A stretch of 64,000 bases of DNA from Pelomonas lactea (lineage in GTDB: Bacteria; Pseudomonadota; Gammaproteobacteria; Burkholderiales; Burkholderiaceae_C), in the NCBI RefSeq assembly GCF_043555885.1, contig NZ_JBIGHX010000004.1, forward strand, positions 186,001-250,000. The letters run 5' to 3'. The translations under genes and the position numbers were made by a program. The first letter of the stretch is position 1. The number at the start of each line of letters is the position of its first letter. The notes under the pieces were generated by a model. That model saw only the letters and a list, made by a program, of their open reading frames with translations, was not told where the DNA came from and made no database searches. Of the stretch, positions 60,106-64,000 are shown piece after piece.

Positions 60106-60977
60106 AGCGCCTCCAGCACGGCTGCCACGTCCGGCGCCTTGAAGCGGCGCCTGAGCTTCTCGACGAAGGAGAGCGGCTGTGCGGTGAAGCGGCGCGCGAA
60201 GCGCTCGCCGCTCAAGGTCAGGCTGTCCAGCGGCTGCGCCAACGGGCCGGCATCCAGCCGCTGCCAGGCCTCGGCCCAGGCGGCGAGGTCGCCGTTGAGC
60301 AGCGGCTCGGTCAGCCGGGTGTCGACGGTCACGTCGGCCGGCTGGCCGTTGCTGCGGCCGATGTCGCCTATCCAGACCGAGTTGATGGCGTGCTCGCCGC
60401 GCGCCTCGCGCGCCTGGTTCAGCGCGTGTCCGTGCAGCAGCATCTGCGCCTCGTTCTGCCAGCGGCGCAGCACGCGGGCCTCGGGCAGCCAGGGCTCGAT
60501 GGGGCGGCCGGCGGCGCGTTCGAAGCTGGCGGCCTGCAAGCCGTCGAGCGCGCTGGCATGGCCGATGGCCCAGCGGTGCGCGTCCAGCAGCCGCCACTGC
60601 CAGCCCTCGGCCTCGGGCCACAGCTCCTGCAGCAGCGCGGCGAAGCGCGCCGCGTCGGATTCGGACAGGTTCAGCGCCGCCGGCGGCAGCACGTCCACGC
60701 CATCGGTGCCGACGGCCAGGTGCACCGGCGTCATCAGCGCCCAGGCCAGCTCGGGGCCTGCGTCTACCGCCCATGCCGCGGCGCTGGGCTGGCTCTGGCC
60801 GCGCAGCGCGGCGAGGGCGAGCTGGTGCGGCGGCTGGGGCGAGAACTCGTCGCCGCCCCAGTTGTCCGTGGGGGTGAGCCGGGCCAGTTGTGCCGCAAGG
60901 TTGGGCAGGGCCAGGCTCGCAAACGCATGCCGTGCGGCCTCGTCCAGCGCGCTGGCATGGGGAATCATCAGGTGCAT
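60102..60977 (-). CDS. RecJ-linked conserved hypothetical protein
   Basis: A 291-residue protein translationally coupled to recJ. It starts MHLMIPHASAL and contains the stretches TPVHLAVGTDGVDVLPP, GWQWRLLDAHRWAIGHA and NSVWIGDIGR, which recall a small cofactor-independent phosphoglycerate-mutase-like family often found before recJ in betaproteobacteria. I am not sure of a catalytic role. No signal peptide or membrane segment. It is divergent from ppk1, sharing a short promoter region with Pho-box repeats. Confidence 0.7.
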   Translation of the reverse strand: MHLMIPHASALDEAARHAFASLALPNLAAQLARLTPTDNWGGDEFSPQPPHQLALAALRGQSQPSAAAWAVDAGPELAWALMTPVHLAVGTDGVDVLPPAALNLSESDAARFAALLQELWPEAEGWQWRLLDAHRWAIGHASALDGLQAASFERAAGRPIEPWLPEARVLRRWQNEAQMLLHGHALNQAREARGEHAINSVWIGDIGRSNGQPADVTVDTRLTEPLLNGDLAAWAEAWQRLDAGPLAQPLDSLTLSGERFARRFTAQPLSFVEKLRRRFKAPDVAAVLEAL

Positions 60978-61017
60978 GAGCAGGATTATCCGGACCCGGC
61001 CGCGGCGGCTACCCGGC

Positions 61018-61061
61018 GGCTCATACGGCTGTCATAAAGCGTTCATACACTTTTCATCATG
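61018..61061 (+). promoter_or_regulatory. Pho box: four 11-bp PhoB half-sites
   Basis: Four 11-base direct repeats, each with TCAT at the same offset, start at 61018, 61029, 61040 and 61051: GGCTCATACGG, CTGTCATAAAG, CGTTCATACAC and TTTTCATCATG. Repeats two and three (61029-61046) match the E. coli Pho box CTGTCATAAAACTGTCAC at 14 of 18 positions. The fourth runs into the ppk1 start codon. A -10-like TACACT sits at 61046-61051. Confidence 0.7.
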
Positions 61062-63143
61062 ACCACAGCCCAACCGCCGACCCCGTTGAAGTTGCTCAAC
61101 CGAGAGCAGGCCATCCTCGAGTTCAACCGCCGCGTGCTGGCCCAGGCGCAGCGCGAGGACGTGCCGCTGCTGGAGCGGCTGCGCTATGTGTGCATCGTGT
61201 CGAGCAACCTCGACGAGTTCTTCGAGGTGCGCTTCGCCGACATGCTGGAGGCCGCGCGCGACCCGCTGAGCACCGTCACGGGCCAGGACGTGGAACGCGT
61301 AGGTCGCGCCGCCCACACGCTGATCGACGAGCAGTACCACGTCTTCAACGAGCAGCTGATGCCGCTGCTGCTGAAGCAGCGCATCGTCATCCTGAACCAC
61401 GCCGACCGCGACGAGGCGCAGCGCGGCTGGGTGGGCAAGTTCTTCGAGCGCGAGGTCAAGCCGCTGCTGGTGCCCGTGGGCCTGGACCCGGCGCACCCCT
61501 TCCCGCAGGTGGCCAACAAGTCGCTGCACTTCATCGCGCGGCTGTCGGGCAAGGACGCCTTCGGCCGCGACAACCGCATCGCCATCGTCAAGGTGCCGCG
61601 CGTGCTGCCGCGCGTCATCAAGCTGCCGGCGCACCTGTCCGAGGGGCGCCAGGCCTTTGTGCTGCTGACCAGTGTCATCCGTGCCCACCTGGAGGAGCTG
61701 TTCCCCGGCCGCAAGGTCGAGGCGTTCTCGCAGTTCCGCGTCACGCGCGACTCCGACCTGGAGGTGGACGAGGAGGAGATCGCCAACCTGCGCCACGCGC
61801 TGCGCTCGGGGCTGACGACGCGTCACTTCGGCCGCGCGGTGCGGCTTGAGGTCGTCAACACCTGCCCGACGGAGCTGTCGGAGTTCCTGCTGGAGCAGTT
61901 CGGCCTGCCGCACGCGGCGCTGTACCGCGTCAACGGCCCGGTCAACCTGGTGCGGCTCAACGAGCTCATCGACCAGACCGACGCGCCGGGCCTGCGCTTC
62001 AAGCCCTTCGAACCGGCCTGGCCCACCGGCCGGCTGCCACGCCACAAGTCCATCTTCGACAAGCTGCGCAAGGGCGACGTGCTGCTGCACCACCCGTTCG
62101 AGAGCTTCGAGCCGGTCGTGCAGTTGCTGCGCGAGGCCGTCAACGACCCCGACGTGCTGGCCATCAAGCAGACCATCTACCGCACCGGCGCCAAGTCGGA
62201 GCTGATGGACCTGCTCATCGAGGCGGCGCGGCGCGGCAAGGAGGTGATGGCCGTCGTCGAGCTGAAGGCGCGCTTCGACGAGGAGGCCAACATCAACTGG
62301 GCCGAGCGGCTGGAGGCCGTGGGCGCGCAGGTGGTGTACGGCATCGTCGGCTACAAGACGCATGCCAAGCTGCTGCTCATCACGCGCCGCGAGGGCGGCA
62401 AGCTGCGCCGCTACGCGCACATCTCCACCGGCAACTACAACCCCAAGACGGCGCGGCTCTACACCGACCTGGGTCTGCTGACGGCCGACGCCGACCTGAC
62501 GGCCGATGCCGACTCGGTGTTCCGCCAGTTGGCGTCGCTGGGCAAGTTCAAGTCGCCGCGGCGCATGCTGCTGGCGCCGTTCAACATGCACAGCCGCATG
62601 GTGGAGCTGCTGGGCCAGGTGGAGGCTGCGGCGCGCGCCGGCTACAAGGCGGCGCGCGTGGTCGTGAAGATCAACGCGCTGACCGATGCCGAGCTGATCC
62701 ACGCGCTGCTGAAGGCGGCGCAGGCCGGCGCCAAGGTGGACCTCATCGTGCGCGGCGCCTGCATGCTGCCGCCGGGCCTGCCGGGCGTCAGCGACAACAT
62801 CGTCGTGCGCTCGGTCGTCGGCCGTTTCCTGGAACACACGCGGGTCTGCTACTTCCGTTGGGCGGAGGGCAGCGACAGCGACCCCGGCGAGGCGCTGTTC
62901 CTGTCCAGCGCCGACTGGATGAGCCGCAACATGTTCCGCCGCATCGAGGTGGCCTGGCCGGTGCTGGACGCCAGGCTGCGGCAGCGCGTCATCGACGAGG
63001 CGCTACAGCCCTATCTGCATGACACGCTGGACGCGTGGCAGCTGGGCCCGGATGGCCACTCGGTGCGCATTGGCGGCGATGGCGGCAAGGGTGGCGTCAG
63101 TGCGCAGCAGGCGCTGATGCGGCGCTACTCGGACCCGGAGTGA
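61059..63143 (+). CDS. ppk1: Polyphosphate kinase 1
   Basis: A 694-residue PPK1 that makes polyphosphate from ATP. The N-terminal domain starts LLNREQAILEFNRRVLAQA, as in the family. The catalytic His lies in YAHISTGNYNPKTA near 452 and a second conserved region is SSADWMSRNMFRRIEV. No Shine-Dalgarno site precedes the ATG, and Pho-box repeats reach it, so the mRNA may be leaderless and induced by phosphate lack. It is followed after seven bases by sixA. Confidence 0.97.
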   Translation: MTTAQPPTPLKLLNREQAILEFNRRVLAQAQREDVPLLERLRYVCIVSSNLDEFFEVRFADMLEAARDPLSTVTGQDVERVGRAAHTLIDEQYHVFNEQLMPLLLKQRIVILNHADRDEAQRGWVGKFFEREVKPLLVPVGLDPAHPFPQVANKSLHFIARLSGKDAFGRDNRIAIVKVPRVLPRVIKLPAHLSEGRQAFVLLTSVIRAHLEELFPGRKVEAFSQFRVTRDSDLEVDEEEIANLRHALRSGLTTRHFGRAVRLEVVNTCPTELSEFLLEQFGLPHAALYRVNGPVNLVRLNELIDQTDAPGLRFKPFEPAWPTGRLPRHKSIFDKLRKGDVLLHHPFESFEPVVQLLREAVNDPDVLAIKQTIYRTGAKSELMDLLIEAARRGKEVMAVVELKARFDEEANINWAERLEAVGAQVVYGIVGYKTHAKLLLITRREGGKLRRYAHISTGNYNPKTARLYTDLGLLTADADLTADADSVFRQLASLGKFKSPRRMLLAPFNMHSRMVELLGQVEAAARAGYKAARVVVKINALTDAELIHALLKAAQAGAKVDLIVRGACMLPPGLPGVSDNIVVRSVVGRFLEHTRVCYFRWAEGSDSDPGEALFLSSADWMSRNMFRRIEVAWPVLDARLRQRVIDEALQPYLHDTLDAWQLGPDGHSVRIGGDGGKGGVSAQQALMRRYSDPE

Positions 63144-63150
63144 GGCGACG

Positions 63151-63612
63151 ATGGACCTGATCCTGTGGCGCCACGCCGAGGCCGAAGTCATCGCTCCCGG
63201 CCAGGACGACCTGCAGCGCGTGCTGACGCCCAAGGGCGAGCGCCAGGCGCGGCGCATGGCGGCCTGGCTGAACCATCGGCTGGCCGCGTCGACGCGCGTG
63301 CTCGTCAGCCCCGCGCTGCGCTGCCGCCAGACGGCGGACGCGCTGGGCCGCGAGGTGCGCATCGTGCCGGCCATCGCGCCCGATGCGCCCGTGGCCGCGC
63401 TGCTGGAGGCCGTGCGCTGGCCGCGCTCCAGCGAGCCGGTGCTGGTGTGCGGCCATCAGCCCACGCTGGGGCAGGTGGCTGCGCATCTGCTGGCCGGCGT
63501 GCAGCAGGACTGGGCGGTGAAGAAGGGCGCCGTCTGGTGGCTGCGCTGGCGCCAGCGCGACGGTGAGCCCGAGGTGACGCTGCACGCGGTGCAGGGCCCC
63601 GACGCGCTGTGA
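63151..63612 (+). CDS. sixA: Phosphohistidine phosphatase SixA
   Basis: A 153-residue histidine-phosphatase-fold enzyme: LILWRHAEAE (catalytic RH), VLVSPALRCRQTADAL, and VLVCGHQPTLGQVAAHLL with the second His. SixA removes phosphate from HPt-type proteins (ArcB and NPr in E. coli). It lies seven bases behind ppk1 in what looks like a single operon, which is common in betaproteobacteria. Confidence 0.94.
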   Translation: MDLILWRHAEAEVIAPGQDDLQRVLTPKGERQARRMAAWLNHRLAASTRVLVSPALRCRQTADALGREVRIVPAIAPDAPVAALLEAVRWPRSSEPVLVCGHQPTLGQVAAHLLAGVQQDWAVKKGAVWWLRWRQRDGEPEVTLHAVQGPDAL

Positions 63613-63622
63613 GCGGTGCGGC

Positions 63623-64000
63623 TCAGTTGGGCGCGTAGGCCAGCCGCACGTAGATGGGCGCGAAGGCCTCGGCCTGCGTGATCTCCAGCAAGCGCTCGCG
63701 CGCCAGCTCCAGCATCGCGATGAAGGTGACGACGAGCACGGCCTGGCCGCGCGTCACGTCGAACAGGCGCTCGAACTCGACGAAGCGCTGGCCCTGCAGC
63801 CGGCGCAGCACGATGCTCATGTGCTCGCGCACCGACAGCTGCTCGCGGCTGATCTTGTGGTGCTGGTTGAGCTTGGCGCGCTTGAGGATGTCCAGCCAGG
63901 CCTCGCGCAGGTCGGCGGTGTTGACGTCGGGAAAGGTGGGCGTCAGCGACTGCTCGATGTGGACCTGCGCGCGCAGGAAGTCTCGCCCCAGCTGGGGCAG
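63623..64000 (-). CDS. scpA: Segregation and condensation protein A (partial, C-terminal part)
   Basis: The gene runs off the right edge. The visible 125 codons are the C-terminal part of ScpA, the kleisin of the Smc-ScpAB complex: FLRAQVHIEQSLTPTFPDVNTADLREAW..., SVREHMSIVLRRLQG, FERLFDVTRGQAVLVVTFIAMLELARE and the ending QAEAFAPIYVRLAY, with the residues that make the winged-helix contact to the Smc head. It converges on sixA. The start lies beyond the window. Confidence 0.9.
   Translation of the reverse strand: MPQLGRDFLRAQVHIEQSLTPTFPDVNTADLREAWLDILKRAKLNQHHKISREQLSVREHMSIVLRRLQGQRFVEFERLFDVTRGQAVLVVTFIAMLELARERLLEITQAEAFAPIYVRLAYAPN

Noticed and set aside
1..64000. CRISPR arrays, insertion sequences, prophage genes or rRNA
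   Set aside because: I saw no regular repeat-spacer series, transposase, integrase, phage structural gene or rRNA sequence.

Overview
This is a chromosome segment of a high-GC betaproteobacterium, most likely a Burkholderiales member of the Roseateles/Rubrivivax/Mitsuaria kind. The assignment is an inference from gene content (TonB receptor of the Xanthomonas-Caulobacter type, PEP-CTERM protein, prfB with the classical frameshift, ppk1-sixA, hypothetical protein-recJ) and from the strong G/C third-position codon use. I saw no rRNA, CRISPR array, insertion sequence or prophage. One tRNA gene, tRNA-Thr(CGT), is present.

Bases 1-1901 differ from the rest. They are visibly lower in G+C and hold two genes on the + strand, each followed by a short imperfect palindrome ending in a GTTAGGC-like core. 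This is the layout of integron gene cassettes with attC sites. One cassette encodes a small membrane protein, the other a RelA/SpoT-type nucleotidyltransferase. I read it as the distal end of a chromosomal integron array whose integrase lies to the left of the window.

Bases 2011-7404 form a catabolic/uptake locus: a GntR/FCD repressor, an FAA-hydrolase family enzyme and a TonB-dependent receptor. Two copies of the same ~14-bp palindrome, before the regulator and between the other two genes, probably serve as its operators. Bases 7595-11118 hold an SGNH esterase lipoprotein, a canonical LexA box directly before a 26-residue ORF, a hypothetical gene and a phospholipase D/cardiolipin synthase-like protein.

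Bases 11441-28193 are rich in regulation and envelope-stress genes: an NtrC-type response regulator, topoisomerase IB, a zinc metallopeptidase, several small stress-type proteins (DUF883-like, PA2169-like, CsbD, BON), a hybrid histidine kinase, an AI-2E exporter, a stand-alone rpoN with a sigma-54-like promoter, a PQQ-type sugar dehydrogenase, two OmpA-domain lipoproteins and an OmpR/EnvZ-type two-component pair.

Bases 28252-64000 are mostly housekeeping and metabolism: tRNA-Thr, fbp, pepN, prfB, oligopeptidase B, transport and hydrolase genes, an acyl-CoA synthetase, ybaK, mgtC, an S41 protease, plsY, ridA, an SF1 helicase, a diiron/MBL protein, ppk2, a yciO-type gene, a PEP-CTERM metalloprotease, an operon of c-di-GMP/chemotaxis/PHP genes, recJ, ppk1 with four 11-bp Pho-box repeats, sixA and the 3' part of scpA.

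The observations I think most worth following are the cassette array with a RelA/SpoT protein, the LexA-controlled micro-ORF, a ~110-bp two-hairpin repeat present twice with compensatory base changes, the sigma-54-like promoters in front of rpoN and an NtrC-type gene, and the Pho box that runs into the ppk1 start codon.
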